Source: Selaginella tamariscina
Lineage: Eukaryota; Streptophyta; Lycopodiopsida; Selaginellales; Selaginellaceae
Length of the DNA: 64,000 nucleotides
NCBI GenBank assembly: GCA_003024785.1
Contig: PUQB01000649.1
Coordinates: 72,756 to 136,755 of the forward strand
Direction of reading: 5' to 3'
Shown: piece after piece, positions 22,881-36,089 of the stretch
How the letters are laid out: each line of letters begins with the position of its first letter
How positions within the stretch are numbered: the stretch's first letter is position 1
The notes under the pieces: generated by a model
Databases searched by the model: none
The model's input: only the letters and a program-made list of their open reading frames with translations
What the model was told of the DNA's origin: nothing
Position numbers and translations under genes: made by a program

Positions 22881-23983
22881 CTATGTAGTAAGGAAATCCC
22901 ACACTTTGGAACCCAAGGACTTTCGACGATCTTCCTCAGCGTCTTCCTCGTCTTCCTCATCCTCACCATCATCCTCCTGCCCTTGTTCTTCCTCGCCTTC
23001 ATCATTCTCTTCTGTTTCTTCAAAGTCTTCCTCTTCACACTCTATCTCTTCCACTTCCTCAGTCACCGCAACGAACTTCTCAATTACACTCACTCTCTGT
23101 CCTTCTACACCCTCGTCGTCAGAAACACCTGCAAAATATATCAATGTATTGTCATATATGCACACACACACACACATTATGTGTGTGCGTGTGTGTTATA
23201 AGTTCAATATCTATGAATCGTACGTAGTCTCTCTCTCTCTCTATATATATATATATAAGCCAATAAATAACAAGTATCGACGTATGTGTATATTATGATG
23301 CATATATATAATGATGTCGTGTATAACAATCCTTACAGGTACTCGTGTCTGTACATTAGAAAGAAAACTTTCATATATTATCGAAGCTTGTGTGCATTGT
23401 ACTATATAAACATTATGCATCCATGGACATGTGTAATAGTGATATACTTTATATAAATAGCATTGATATACAAGCAATTTAACATGCACGTCATATACAA
23501 CATGTAATAGCATCTGTGAGTTTACGTACCGGCATAATATGGAAGAAACTATATTCACATATAAATATATGCATAAATGTGAATAATTACGAGAACTGTA
23601 CCTTTGGTTTCTTCCAAGACAATCTCCAAGTTAGCAGTGCCATCCTCATTCTGTACGGCATCCTGGTTGTCCCTGGTGCTCGCAGGCGACGAAAAAACCA
23701 CATCAGCATTCTGTGACGTGGCAGCCACGTCAACCTCCCCGTTACAGAAATCATGGTCGTGCTTTGCATGAGCCGCTTCTATTTGCATCTTCTTCAAGAC
23801 GGACTGCAAGAAAAAGATGCACACTGAACGCACGCACGCATACAGAGATATGGTATTAAGGTTATAATATACATACATTTTGTTATATAAAGAAGAATAA
23901 AGTACATTATATATACACAACATAAAAGAACATATAATATGTAAGATTCAAACACTTGACCCTTTGTCGTGTATGGTGTATTC

Positions 23984-24036
<53 letters not shown>

Positions 24037-27000
24037 ACAATGTGAGTTGTTGATAGGTATTGAAATACGTACATACAACGTGTGTAATTAAACTTACATT
24101 TGGAGGTGAAGGCGCAACTGCCGCTTGCGAAGCTCGCATATTGGCACTGTAGATATAACAAAGCATATTAACTAATTAAAATGTAATATGTATATACATA
24201 TATATGTAATTGGAAAACCATATAAAGCAGTAGATAAGTATTTTGTAAGTTCTAAAGCCCTATAGATGTGTTTAGTCATAACTAAGGGTATGCAGTGAGA
24301 CATAAATATAACTAATTTAACTATGTACATAAATTGAACTAATTCTGTTTGTCATTGTGATCATAACTGTTGACAAACACATAAACAGAACTGCATATAC
24401 TTAAAAGATATGTATATCTACGAATGAAAATCGAAAGGATACAAATGCTGCTTTATAACCATATGCATGTGTATATAACTCACATGGTAGAATCTCTGAA
24501 GTTGTAGCGAGGAGTAGAATCCCCGTTCACACCAATGGAAGACTCCGTGTGCCTTCTCCTCTTCCTCCCACTAGGAGTACCTTCAGAATGCGCTTCATTT
24601 CCCGCATTATCCTCCTCAAGGCGACGTTTTCTATAATGAGTTTAAGTCAAGCGGGCACTCGAGCGTGTACACACACACACAAATATAGAGATAGAGATGC
24701 ACCAAGCCTATACTTATGTATGTAAATATACAGATAGTATTAGATTTACAAACTGCATCTCACAGTTGCTAAAAAATAAGATATATTATTAACAATGACA
24801 GAAACATATCATACAAAAAAACAAACATAAACATTTATATAAGAACAGCACATTGTCCCCAAGTAGATAAATATATGTACACTGATGTATATATATTTTG
24901 AATTATATACTTACCTGCCAAGAGTCTGATCTGGTTCTTCCGGTTGTTCACTGACATCTGGTGTATTTTCTTCAGAAAGTGTACGAGGGAATATTCTCGA
25001 CGCACATGTACGAAGCCATCCCAGCGTTCCAGGCGACTTTTCCAGAAGTTGTAGCGTGTTCTCATTAGCAATTTCCTGTGCACGTAAATTTGTATCAGGC
25101 TAGAACAGGCCATCACCACAATACGTGTGTGTATATACATGGCGTGTACACGATGAAATATATATATCTGCATGTATCTGATCATTGCCTAATGTACATA
25201 TGTACGTACATAAGCATAGGTAATTATATGCATATCTACCTAAGTATACAATTACACATTTATAAACATGTATATATGTATATAAGCATGTATTCAAGTA
25301 CATACTATGTATACCTTATTTGATGACGCTGGCTGTGCAGCAGGAGCATTCTGGACCGCCCGTCTTGCAGACATAACCTCTCCATCATTGACATTCCTCT
25401 TTGAAGCTTGCTGCTGTTCCGACATCCTTAAACTGTCTTCAATTTCCTTAAGATCGTCCTTCATTTTCCTTACCCTCTCCGCTTCCTGTGTAAAGTGTAC
25501 ATGTTTATATAAATCTACATGTGTGCGTGCGCTATGCATGTTTATCCATCTATCTTAAGGATACTTTACAAACATGCATATTCATTATGCATGTATATAT
25601 ATTGACACAGACAGAGAGATCCAAATTCACACCCACCCACCCACCCCACACGTCAGTGTTTCATGTAAATGTTTGCCTATACGACCATAAAAATTGGGTA
25701 TGAATATGAATATATATACCTGTAGAAGGTCTGTTCTCTCAGTATGTAGAGCCTCTCTCTGCTCCCTCAGCTTCTCTCTCTGCACTTGCAGCTCATGTAT
25801 ATCCTGAATACAACAAAGTATTTACTCCAACATACCAAATAATAAGAACACTTAAGTATATTTCCGTGAAAAAACACACGTGCTAAAATTCCACACGTAG
25901 AATACATTGTTATGGAGACATATATGAACTTGCGCGTCTGTGTGTGTATACGATGAATGAGTATTATATGCATGGAGATAGTACCTAAAAAGGAAACTTA
26001 CCTTCTTTATTTCCTGCCACTCTGATTCCGCAAGCTCCCGTTGCTTGCTGACCTCTTGTCTCTCTTTCTCAAGCTTTTGCCTCTCAGACTTCACATCCTC
26101 CACCTCCTATATAATAAACAAAATTACAATACATATCGAGGAGTCTTTACTGTTGATTCAATATGTTATTAGAACATATATAACAGCCATATATATACAC
26201 AATAAATACCTTCTGTGCATTCTCTCGGATTGAAATTGCTTCCTGTTTCTCTTTCTGTACTTCCAGCAACAATCTAGACTCCCTTTCTTCAACTTGCTTC
26301 TCAAGTTCCTCAGTTCTCTTTGCAATATTCTGTTTTGTTCATATAGATAAGAAAAATACTATTTGGATTCATACATTATTACTCCCCGTTTATTTCTATA
26401 TATACACATATGTACACACACACACACAGATATATATGTACACATATGTACACACACACACACATGTAGAATATCTAGTTTTGCTACGTACATAGACATT
26501 ATACACTCTAGTAAATTATTGCAGACTTATACTCTCTTTAGACATGTGTTTCAAACTGTTCATAACACAGTCTTACATAACAGACGTATATATGTATTGT
26601 CGTATATAAACATTACCCTCTCAAGCTCGGCACGTCGCATGTCCACGTCTCGAATCAGCTTTTCTCTTTCTGTTTCCACTCTGGAAAGCAGCTCCGACTT
26701 CTCCATTTCCATGTCACTTGTAAGTCTCAACCTCTCAATGTTCAAACCTTCTAATTCTCTGTTCACCTGCTTCCAAAAAACATACTCTTAAATAAATACA
26801 CGCGACTCTTACTATCACATGTACACAACTTTAACAATTCCAACGTATAATTATATCGAGTTAAGCAGGATGACTCCATATATCGTTTTACAAATATACA
26901 CATCTATATAACAGTTGTACCTTCTCATGCAACTCTCTCTTCTCCTGTTTTACTCTTTCCTCCTCATCACGCAACCACATTGTAACCCTCTTCCTCTCCT

Positions 27001-29860
27001 GCTCGAATTGCTCCATCTCTTTCCTCAGCTCCTCCTATATAACACGCGTTATATATAGGTATAAAAGATAACGTTCTCGCCAATGAGAACTACATAATGT
27101 ACTGCGGAGAATATGTACGTAATGATGAGATTTAAACACAATATGTTATTGAACAAAGGAATTTTATACATATAACTCACACACACATTCGCAGACAAAC
27201 GTATACGCATGTATGTATACCTTGCGTTCATCAAGAAGCTCCCATTGTGTTTCGAATTTTTCTTTGTCTTTCTTTAACTCGTCTGATTCAGCAGTAAGTT
27301 CCTGTTTTCGAGCTCTGAAGTCGTCAATCTCTTCTTTTAGCCGCAGTTGAACTTTTAATAGCTCCTCTCTTTCCCTTTCAATCACTTTAAGCTTCTCCTT
27401 CTCATCCTATATACATATGCATGTATCATATTCATATATATATATATATATATATATGATGTGCATATACATACACATAAGGATACAGGATTGCGCACAT
27501 ATTCCATACATAACAGGTGTTTGCTTATATAAATAAATAAATATATACCTGAATTTGTGTTTTTACAGCCTCAAGCTCCTCCTTTTCTAGAGTGAGTGCA
27601 ACACGTAGTTCTGCGATTTCCTTCTGAGACTCCCTCTTTCTAGTCTCCAGTGCATTCTCTTTATCCTCAAAAGACTTAGCAAGCTCGTCCTGACAAAGTA
27701 AATTACATGAACTAAATATATATGCATATAACGTCTGTTAAACACACAAGATTCCATATTAATGTATTTGTGAGTATGTGTGGTGTATATTACCATCTTC
27801 TGTCTTGTTTCCACGAGACTGAGTTCCTGGGTTTTTCAAGCTGGCCTCATATTCTCCGAGCCTTTGCTTTTCCTTCAAATTATTTGCTTCTATTTCTCGT
27901 ACAAGCTGTTCATGTTGTTCAAAAGCCTATATGATAATTACATTAGTATATGTTATACATTCACATATTGGTTATATGATATATGATCAGATGATATAAG
28001 TAGGATTATTACCGGTCCCTGCTAGCAAGTTTCTCTTGAAGAAGTAAAAACTCTTGTTCCTTCTTCGTTGCAGCATTTTCTAATTCTACAGCCGCCTGCA
28101 AAGCATAATAAATAAATACTATATATATATATATATATATATAACACACAACACGAATCATTTGCAAGTCTTTACGAACAGACAAAATACGACAAACATC
28201 ACTGTCATATCTAGCACTTTATATTTCTTGCTAACTATTTGACTTTATACACATAGTATAGAGCACACAGAAGAAGATATACCTCTGGTATTACGGAGTT
28301 TTATATATCGTTATACACAATACACATAGAATATATAACATTATTATATTAGTCATATTAGTTATATACCTCTTCTCTAAGCTCAAGAGCAGCCATTGAA
28401 GCTTCAAACTCTGCCTGTGCCTGCCTGAGTGCAGCACGATCCTTGTCAAGATTCCTTCTGGCTTCCTCCAAGTCTTTCTGTAACTTTTGTAGAGCATCAT
28501 CACGTTGGTCTGCATATTCCTCCCTCTTGTTCAGGAGTTTCTCACTATCAAGAACCCTTCTCTGGCTCTCTCTATCGTGCTTTCCCATTCCTTGAGGTTT
28601 CGCTGCTCACGTTCTAGCTCCTCTTTACGTGCTTCACACCTATGAAGACAAAAAATTGATAAACGTAATAAATAATGCATATTAATAATACTAAAAGAAT
28701 AAAGGCGTTATTATTGGTAGCAGATCTTACTCTGTATTGAAGTTATGACGCTGTCTTCTCAGACCATCCTCGCGAGATGCAACTTCCTGTAGCTTCCTTT
28801 CTGCTTCAGCATGCTTCCTGCTTGCTTCTGCAAATAGAGCTTCCGCAGAATGAAGCTTCGATTCAGCCTCGAGCATCTTTTCTTCAGCAGTCACAAGCGT
28901 CTCTTTTCCTTTCCTAAACTGTTCTTCTGCAGCTGCCTTCGTCTCTGTAGAATCCGTTTGCATATCCCGCAAAGTCTTCTCCAGCTGGAAAAGGGTATAA
29001 TTATGTATATGTACGTTATATATATTCATTGCAGCCACGAAACAGAACCGACTCAACAGTAAGCAAGAAAACCACAAAGAAAAACCAAAACTAGAAGTGA
29101 GGAGAGATGCATTATGTAGCAATAGACCCCACATAATAATTGTATATATGCCTGTATATAAAAAGTAAGGTAAGCATTCAACAAAAACAGTGGTGAATAA
29201 AACAAAATATGTAAACCCAGAATATGCATTTTGGGACAAAGATTCGAGTTTAGAACACTTACATTTGCTATGCATTGTCGCTCCGTGGCAAGAGCCCGTC
29301 TCAAGGCCTCCTCACGTCTTTCCGCTTCTTCAAGGGCAATCCTGTGTGCTGCTTGCTCCCGCTTGAGGTCATCTCTGGTTTCTTCAATAACGCTCTTTAA
29401 CCGCTCGCTTTCGGACCCCAAATTCTTGGATTCCAGCAGTAGCAAACCCATCTGATATTGATAATCATAGAGCTGCACAAAACTAGACCGTTACATTATA
29501 TATCCTTATACAAATGTATGTGTGGAATCTCTCACTAAACGCTAAGATATTCATATGTACTATGTATGTGTGTGGATTTTGTCACTAAACAAGACAACCC
29601 ACCTCGGATTCCACCCTAGAAATGTGAGCAAGAAGCGCATTGCGGTCCTTCATTTGCAATGATTCCTCATCTAGAGCACCTGTCTCCTTGAAGCTTTCCC
29701 AGATCTCGCTCTTCGACTTGCTGGGAGAATCATCGTCAATCACCGTTCTCTCCAGCGGGCTGCTTCCGCTTGTCCGAGGGGCATCCGTCAAGGCGAATCG
29801 TACCTCCCTCTTCTCGGCAGAAAAAGCGACTCGGCTAGCCCGATTCTGTGGCGTAAACAT
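22881..29860 (-). CDS. CRWN: CROWDED NUCLEI / nuclear matrix constituent protein (CRWN/NMCP), 19 exons, frame disturbed in exons 4-6
   Basis: By family a plant lamina-like coiled-coil protein of the inner nuclear envelope. Exons on the minus strand: 29860-29603, 29472-29263, 28984-28731, 28639-28370, 28095-28013, 27926-27794, 27689-27549, 27406-27221, 27034-26921, 26766-26617, 26329-26210, 26106-26002, 25803-25720, 25485-25315, 25075-24915, 24630-24484, 24146-24098, 23803-23602, 23128-22881; about 1,028 residues. A long coiled coil covers residues about 85-730. Family signatures follow: WLRTCASRIFPRTLS, a basic GRKRRR nuclear signal, RYNFRDST, and an acidic tail ending KVWDFLTT. Frame needs one base added near 28,587 (EWE/KHD), one G at the exon 5 donor (28,013), and one C removed near 27,832. 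All other exons are clean. Telo-box near 30,152. Confidence 0.92.
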
Positions 29861-30436
29861 GCTAAAATCCCTCCTATAAAGTACAGATCACTACAATCTC
29901 CTGGGAAACCCTCACTAGAATCTAGCAAAACAGGCTGTAGAAACACAACACAGCTTATCCGAGCTCAATCTGCAGCATTTCGATGGCCGTAAACGCTCAG
30001 ATAGCCAGAAATTTCATACCCAGAGGAACCAGAACACTCTTATAATTGGCGCGCGAGACGGATTGATTCACACTGACCCATTACCTTACCCTAGAATCGT
30101 ATGCCGCGCGATTTATCCGCTATGGCTAAGCGCTCCGGCTCCTCCTCTTCAAAAACCCTAAACCTGTAACTAAGGGTATATAATCTTGAGCAAATATGAA
30201 TTATTTATCAACAGCAACAAATTAGATCATGATCTGTCCATTATGCATGATTTACACACGCACACACATACACACAATAAAACATCACACACGTATATGC
30301 ACACACATGCACACAATGGAACATTTACATATGCTTATATTTACACACAATAAAACATTTATACACATATATGCACACACACTAAAAACATACCTACTGG
30401 GTGATGTGTGTGTATATGCCCGTGCATGTTTTGATT

Positions 30437-30471
<35 letters not shown>

Positions 30472-30701
30472 ATATACATCATATATACATACGTGTGTAT
30501 ATGTGTGTGTATTTCTAATCTATAAATTTTAAATTTTACTAACCAGGAACTAAAATTATTCTAGAAAATAACACACGATCAATTTTCTACATGATTTATT
30601 ATATATGATGCATCATAGTTATATAATAAATATACCTTATAATCCGAATATTTAAGAAAATGAAATACTCGTTTGTAACCTAAAAATAAATATAGATTGT
30701 G
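29861..30701. other. CRWN upstream region and microsatellite spacer
   Basis: The first 300 bp are GC-richer and contain 'ttggcgcgcgagac' (an E2F-like GGCGCG core at about 30,047), which would suit a cell-cycle-linked nuclear gene, and a telo-box at about 30,150. Beyond it lie (CA)n/(TG)n runs (30,240-30,500). ORFs there are microsatellite translations. Confidence 0.4.
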
Positions 30702-31886
30702 ATGAACTGGGGTATTGGAGTGCTGGGTCCCGTTAGGGCTTCCAGGGGCGGCTTGGGATTGCAGGCAGGAAAGCATTGGATGGTAGGCACGCCAAGTGGC
30801 CTATGGATTTGCGATGTGGAAACCAATGAGGAGCGCCATTTCAAACTACCCCGAGGATGTGAAACTGCTACCGTGGCAGGCAGCTTTCGAGGATTGCTTC
30901 TTACCCATCTCTCCGCTGCGCTCCCGACGTAGGTATCGGTAAGTATATATATCTGAATGGGAGGGAAATCAACCCAACATGCGTTGCAGGGGCCACCAAG
31001 GAGTGCTTGTGCATCGGAGATCCTGTTCAGAACAAGTGGCGGATGTTTCCATGGAACTGGAATAGCAAACCCAAATGTGCATTTGCCAGCTTGAGCAAAA
31101 CCTTCCACCTGCTGCTCATCAATGGTACCAGCTACATTCCTCATGGAAACTATGGGACTGCACTATTTGCCATGGATGAAGAGGAAGGATGGGCAGGATG
31201 GACTGGAGCTGCACCGTCCCCCCTCCTCGAAGAAACTGTAGGTGCAGTCGATGAGAAAGTTGTCTTCCATAATGGTGCATACTATGCCTCCTTGGTTGAC
31301 ACATCGTATATATATACCATGGAGGGGCAAGGAGCCTCCATTCCCTGATCTCATGAAGTTTCGACTTGGAAGGTTTGATTTGGAGCAGTGTACATGGAAT
31401 GCGGTGCCATTGTATCACGAAGACCACGAAGAAGGGAGCCGGCTTAGTATGATTGAGTGTAAGGACGGGAGGCTCCTTCTGTTTATGGACCACATCAACG
31501 GGCGGCCTGATTATGAGCTGGTTGAGTTTTTGGGCCCTGGTAAGCTGGCTCCTGTACCATGGTTTGAGCAAGTCAAGAGCACGGTTGCAACCAAACTCAA
31601 CTCCAACCTAGTTTATTGTGGTGCAACTCTTCGTGGGGATGGTAACCTCTTCTTCTGGGCAGGTGGTGAAAGCGCGCTTGTGTATTTGAGGGAGGCCGAT
31701 ACATGGAAAGAGTTTGAATATGGATGCGGGATATGTAGGGACGAGACGTTTCACCATGTTTATGACCCTCAAGCGGCTGCTGGCATGTTTGACTTGCTCC
31801 ACTGCTGCACAGGGGAGGAGAACGAGCTCGTGAACTTGAGCACTTACCTTTTGCTTCCGAGTCACAAATATGCTATGCTTTACCAT
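30702..31886 (+). CDS. F-box-associated-like beta-propeller protein, no F-box seen; frame disturbed
   Basis: The predicted protein starts near 'MNWGIGVLGPVRASRGGLGL' and continues with 'WICDVETNEERHFKLP', 'LCIGDPVQNKWRMFPWNW', 'KFRLGRFDLEQCTWNAVP', 'SRLSMIECKDGRLLLF' and a final 'TWKEFEYGCGICRDETFHHVYDP'. The pattern of WxxxD and short beta repeats resembles the C-terminal domain of plant F-box/kelch proteins, but no F-box is visible, so it may be the 3' part of a gene or a domain-only paralogue. Two one-base shifts are needed, near 30,928 (one base short, probably GG read as G) and near 31,325 (GGGG for GGG). Apparently intronless. Family assignment is tentative; function unknown. Confidence 0.5.
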
Positions 31887-32059
31887 CTCTTAAACATTAC
31901 GACTCTTTGTTTCAACACAAGGTGCATTCCAAATTGGCTTTCCTGGCAAAACATTGAGCAGGAGATACTCTTTTTATTTCAAATGTTTTGGAGATAATTA
32001 TATCTTCCAGATAATTATATCCAGATTTATTTAGCATATCTGGAGATAATAGTTGATTA

Positions 32060-32575
32060 AATGGTTCACACAAGGAAGGTACACATGGCCATTAAAGTAC
32101 AAAACTCCATCCTGAAGTGACCTCAGCGTCTTGTGATTGAACATGCTGGTTAAACTCATTGACCGTCCTTGTTAATGCATTACATAGTGTGTTTAAAATT
32201 CTTTTATTACTGTGGCTCTCTTAACGTGTAACAAAGCATTTGCACCACATTAGCCTTTTCTGTGTGATGCTCAATAGGAAATTTGTTAAACTCCATGAAC
32301 TTAACCATTCTGCGAGCTTGTCAAGAGTTTAACTCTTTCTATGTGAACAGATATATCAAAGACTTATGATATATAAACATCTTGAAACTTGCACCATAAA
32401 GATAATGCCTTTAAACGCATAATGCATTAACAATAGTCAGTAGTTCTTGTTCATATGTTGAGTACCGTTGCTCTGTAAGATTCAAAATATGACTCTCATA
32501 AGCAATAGACTTTCCCTCTTGCATAAGTACAGCTCCAATGGCCCGGAAGGTGTTAGGCTTACCACCTATGCAAAG
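32060..32575 (-). mobile_element. Ty3/Gypsy fragment: RNase H plus start of integrase (fossil)
   Basis: On the minus strand, 'FRAIGAVLMQEGKSIAYES' and 'QRYSTYEQELLTIVNAL' are typical Gypsy RNase H. Further along, 'LRSLQDGVLYFNGHVYLP' resembles the N-terminal part of a Gypsy integrase. The fragment is truncated on both sides and broken; no LTR is seen nearby. Confidence 0.7.
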
Positions 32576-32615
32576 GCTGTTGTTGGTAAGAACATATAAT
32601 ATACATCTACTTTAG

Positions 32616-33452
32616 AGCCCACTTTCCACTAACGGATGGTTATTTGACTAATAATAAATTAAAATAATACCACATCATTAATTATTACTACCACTATGTT
32701 TTTCCATTAGAGTGGTTAATTGAATTAAAAAATAAATTAGTAGTGCATAATTTTTATTTAATTGATTATTATAAACATATATATATTCACATACATATGT
32801 AATAAATGTGTACCTACTTAGTATTTTTAATTAAAAAAATATATTAAAACTCCAACTTTTCATTGTTATTTTTTTATATAAAATCATTAATTATAGTTTA
32901 CTAATGTCTTTCTATATGTATGTGTATAACAATGTACACACACACACACACACACACACAATTATATATATATATATATATTACACAAACATGTGAGTGT
33001 GTTGAGAGAAAGAGAGATCTACAATAATTTATGTTCTTTCTGCAAAATAAGTATATCAATTAATGTGTTTATATATAATAATATTCTTACATGTAAATGA
33101 GTGATATTTTGCTAAATCTCATGTTTGTTTTTATTTTAAAATTCTAATTTATTTATTTTTCATTAATTCTTTTGAAAATTAAAAAAAAAGTAAAACCTAA
33201 TTTCATTAATCTTGATACACGTGTCATTTAATTATGCTCGGTAGCTATACAACCGGGCAAAATTGCCCAGTTATTAGGTTACCACCAAAAAAGCCATATA
33301 GGCGCCACATAAGTGCCACGTAGGTACCATGTAAATTATAAATTATAAATAATTAGCAAGTGGAAAACTAAATACATAGTAGAATAAATAATTTCTTTTA
33401 TTTTGATTGGTTAAGGCAATTAACCACCCGCTAGTGAAAAGTGGGCCTAATT
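32616..33452. mobile_element. MITE-like element with terminal inverted repeats, copy 1
   Basis: About 0.84 kb, non-coding. The ends are inverted repeats of about 27 bp: left AGCCCACTTTCCACTAACGG, right (reverse complement) GGCCCACTTTTCACTAGCGG, both followed by a TGGTTA block. The same sequence lies inverted at 47,036-48,046, matching over much of its length, including 'atacaaccgggcaaaattgc' and 'tagtagaataaataatttct'. A 24-bp direct repeat, aacatataatatacatctac plus ttta, lies just left (32,589) and 28 bp right (33,479). The superfamily is not determined. Confidence 0.75.
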
Positions 33453-33519
33453 TCAATATGCATTCTTAAATAGATTTGAACATATAATATACATCTACTT
33501 TAATTTCAATATGCAGTAG

Positions 33520-35019
33520 ATTTGCAATTAGCTTCTACAATGAAAGGCTAGATAGTAGAACCTCGATGAGTTTAACTTGTCTAAGATTGTAATTTGGCTA
33601 AAGATAGTGAATTTCTATTAATAGTCGTTAGATTTATATGAAACCATAATTGTGGACTTTGTAGTGGATCCGAAAAATCTGAACCGTCCAATGAGCGCTA
33701 TTTGAATTGAGCTTTTCATTTATTACTGGCAGCCAACACCGTACGATTGTCGGTTAATCTCCACCGCACACCATGCGATGGTAGGGATTCAGATCCGCAC
33801 CAGGTCTCATGAGGTGATTTTTCTCATTTCTTTCTTTCGATTGAATATGTCGTTGTCACTTCACTGGCTTGGGAATTCTACCAAACGGTATGTTTAAGTT
33901 TTTGCGTTTATCGTTTCTTATTCTCCTTTCTTCGTCTCCCTGCTGTATAGGATTCAAGAGGTACGTATGTAAATTTGGATAACCGGTATTGTCTGTGTGC
34001 CTTATGAACCACTAGTAACAGTAGAGTGAGTGATTCTTGTTCTTGTTGCCATGGTTTTTTCCTTTTGATTACATGATATAATTCTTTACACTTAATTACT
34101 ATGTGCGTGTGTTTATACATGCTAGACCTATATAGACATGTTCTTTGATAGCCATTTTCTACAGCTCATTTAGTACTTAGTATTATTTACTTAGTCTCTG
34201 ATATACTGTTACGTGGAATGTATTTGTACTTCTACGGATTACACATGACATACACGTGTGTATAATACCCCGTGGATATACACAAGTATTATACACATCA
34301 ATATCGCTGTGTTAAAACGATTTGACTGTAATTGCCCGTTCATTGGTCCATGTGGCTGAGCATCTTTAAAATTAAAGGTATTTTAGATTATAAAGTGTAT
34401 AACGATACGGATAAATTAGTGATTAGGGCATAAACTCTTATTGCTCTGTGAATATAGAAAGACTTGCATATATTAGTGAGTGTATAATACAAAAATCTTA
34501 TTACAATCTTATTACATTTTTGTTATATAGATATAACACTTTTATTATACACATGTATGGGCTATACATTATGTCTATTTGCGTGGATGCATGTGATTAA
34601 TTAGCAAATGAAGTTGCTTTTTGTAATCTTTGTCACGAAGTGCTTTTTCTGTTAGTCTTACATTGCTTTTTCTGTTAGTCTTACATATTTCTTTTCTTAG
34701 GTATGTAGTGAATGCATGTATGTGTGTGTTTCATTCATATGATAGTTACCTTTCCAATGCGCGATTGCATTCCTCTCCAGCCTGTCCTTTTTAGTTCCTT
34801 TGAAAATCTTCTCCTTCTCCATTTTCCATGGGGAAATATTCACCTCCGGCCTACAACCATGCATTACTTGATGTATGTATACACACACACCTGTATGCGT
34901 TCTTACCACAAAGGACCAATCTGGCCAGACAATATCACATTGGGTGTGTGTGTTTGTATACAAACAATCTTTTTATTGTGCAGGAGAAGCTGAGCAGATG
35001 GTTGTACATGAGATCTGAG
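33520..35019. other. Unassigned region, possible degenerate gene
   Basis: There are short GC-richer islands (33,660-33,900; 34,740-34,990) with exon-like GT/AG flanks, for example a pyrimidine tract and acceptor at 34,700, but no frame I recognise. A 23-bp unit is duplicated in tandem at 34,641-34,663 and 34,664-34,686. I cannot support a gene model. Confidence 0.3.
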
Positions 35020-35024
35020 TTTTA

Positions 35025-35100
35025 GTGCACTTGGGTATTTGATGATGGTTTGGTTGGGTGTCATTAAGTATTTATAAAAAATTTTAAGTGAAACTAAATA
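35025..35100. mobile_element. Fragment of the large-LTR terminus, inverted (copy 3)
   Basis: 'gtgcacttgggtatttgatg' and following bases match the reverse complement of the 56,515-56,640 part of the large LTR, at lower identity. A short decayed fragment. Confidence 0.5.
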
Positions 35101-35586
35101 ACCTTAAGAGTCTGATTCAAAGGCCTAATTAGATAAAAGACTTAGAATCTCACCCTAAATTCACTAGAATGACCATCCCATGCAATGTTTGTATGTCATT
35201 TTTATGTTTGTGGCACATCGTGGCCCTGGCTTGGTAAGACTGAGAGAAGATCTCATTATCTCACAACCTTTAAACCTTAAGGGTTTAGGGTTTATGTGTC
35301 AGAGAGACCATACTGACACCTTGGTAAATGTTTTAGGCTATATGTTCATATCTAGTAAAGAGATGGAGATTGACATGAGGTATGTTAACACTTATTGTTT
35401 GTTTTACTTCTTCTATGATGTTTACTTAGTTTTTTTTGATGTACATTAATTTACTGAGGTAGCCTCCATGTCAACGGGCGTTAAGTTATTTTCACTAAAC
35501 AGTGTTAAGTTATTTTTACTTAGTAAGGGCTTTTTTTTTTACTAGGGCAAGGGTATGGCGTTCACATGGGCAGCTCGTCCTCATGC

Positions 35587-36042
35587 TCTTAGATTTGTAA
35601 TTGGCATTGGTGTAGTAATGACAAGATGGAAATTTAAAAGAAGAAATCTTTCTGTATCAAGGCTCTCCATGTCAGGTTCTTCTGTTGTTTTTCTTAATTT
35701 AAGTTGTTTATGTTTTTTGTACAAGATTCTTTCATTTAGATTTTTTGGATTTTCCAGGGTATTTTAAGAATTTTCAAAGGGATCTTGAAGATTTTCTAAG
35801 GTATATATTGGGAGTAATATGTACTAATATGAAAATCGAGATGGATGAGGTAATGTGCATTGAATTAATTTATATATTATTTAAATATTTGATAAAGTAA
35901 ATAAAGGTTAGGACTTATATATGTGTAAATCAAATTCTTAATTTATTATTTTTTGATATATATCTTTAAATAGAGAGTTATATATTTGTATTAATTAATA
36001 TATCCATGCGAGTCTATGTATCTTTAGTTTATTATTTTTTCG

Positions 36043-36089
<47 letters not shown>

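Noticed and set aside
22906-23298. Serine-rich ORF on the plus strand
   Set aside because: It is the antisense of the acidic CRWN tail (Glu/Asp codons read backwards as Ser), with no splice or family support.
30229-30525. His/Thr- and Val/Cys-repeat ORFs
   Set aside because: Translations of (CA)n/(TG)n microsatellites; the same happens at 23,794-24,166, 26,363-26,500 and 41,230-41,558.
34697-34993. Overlapping ORFs on both strands
   Set aside because: No recognisable family, and microsatellite-derived ends; splice-like signals alone do not support a model.
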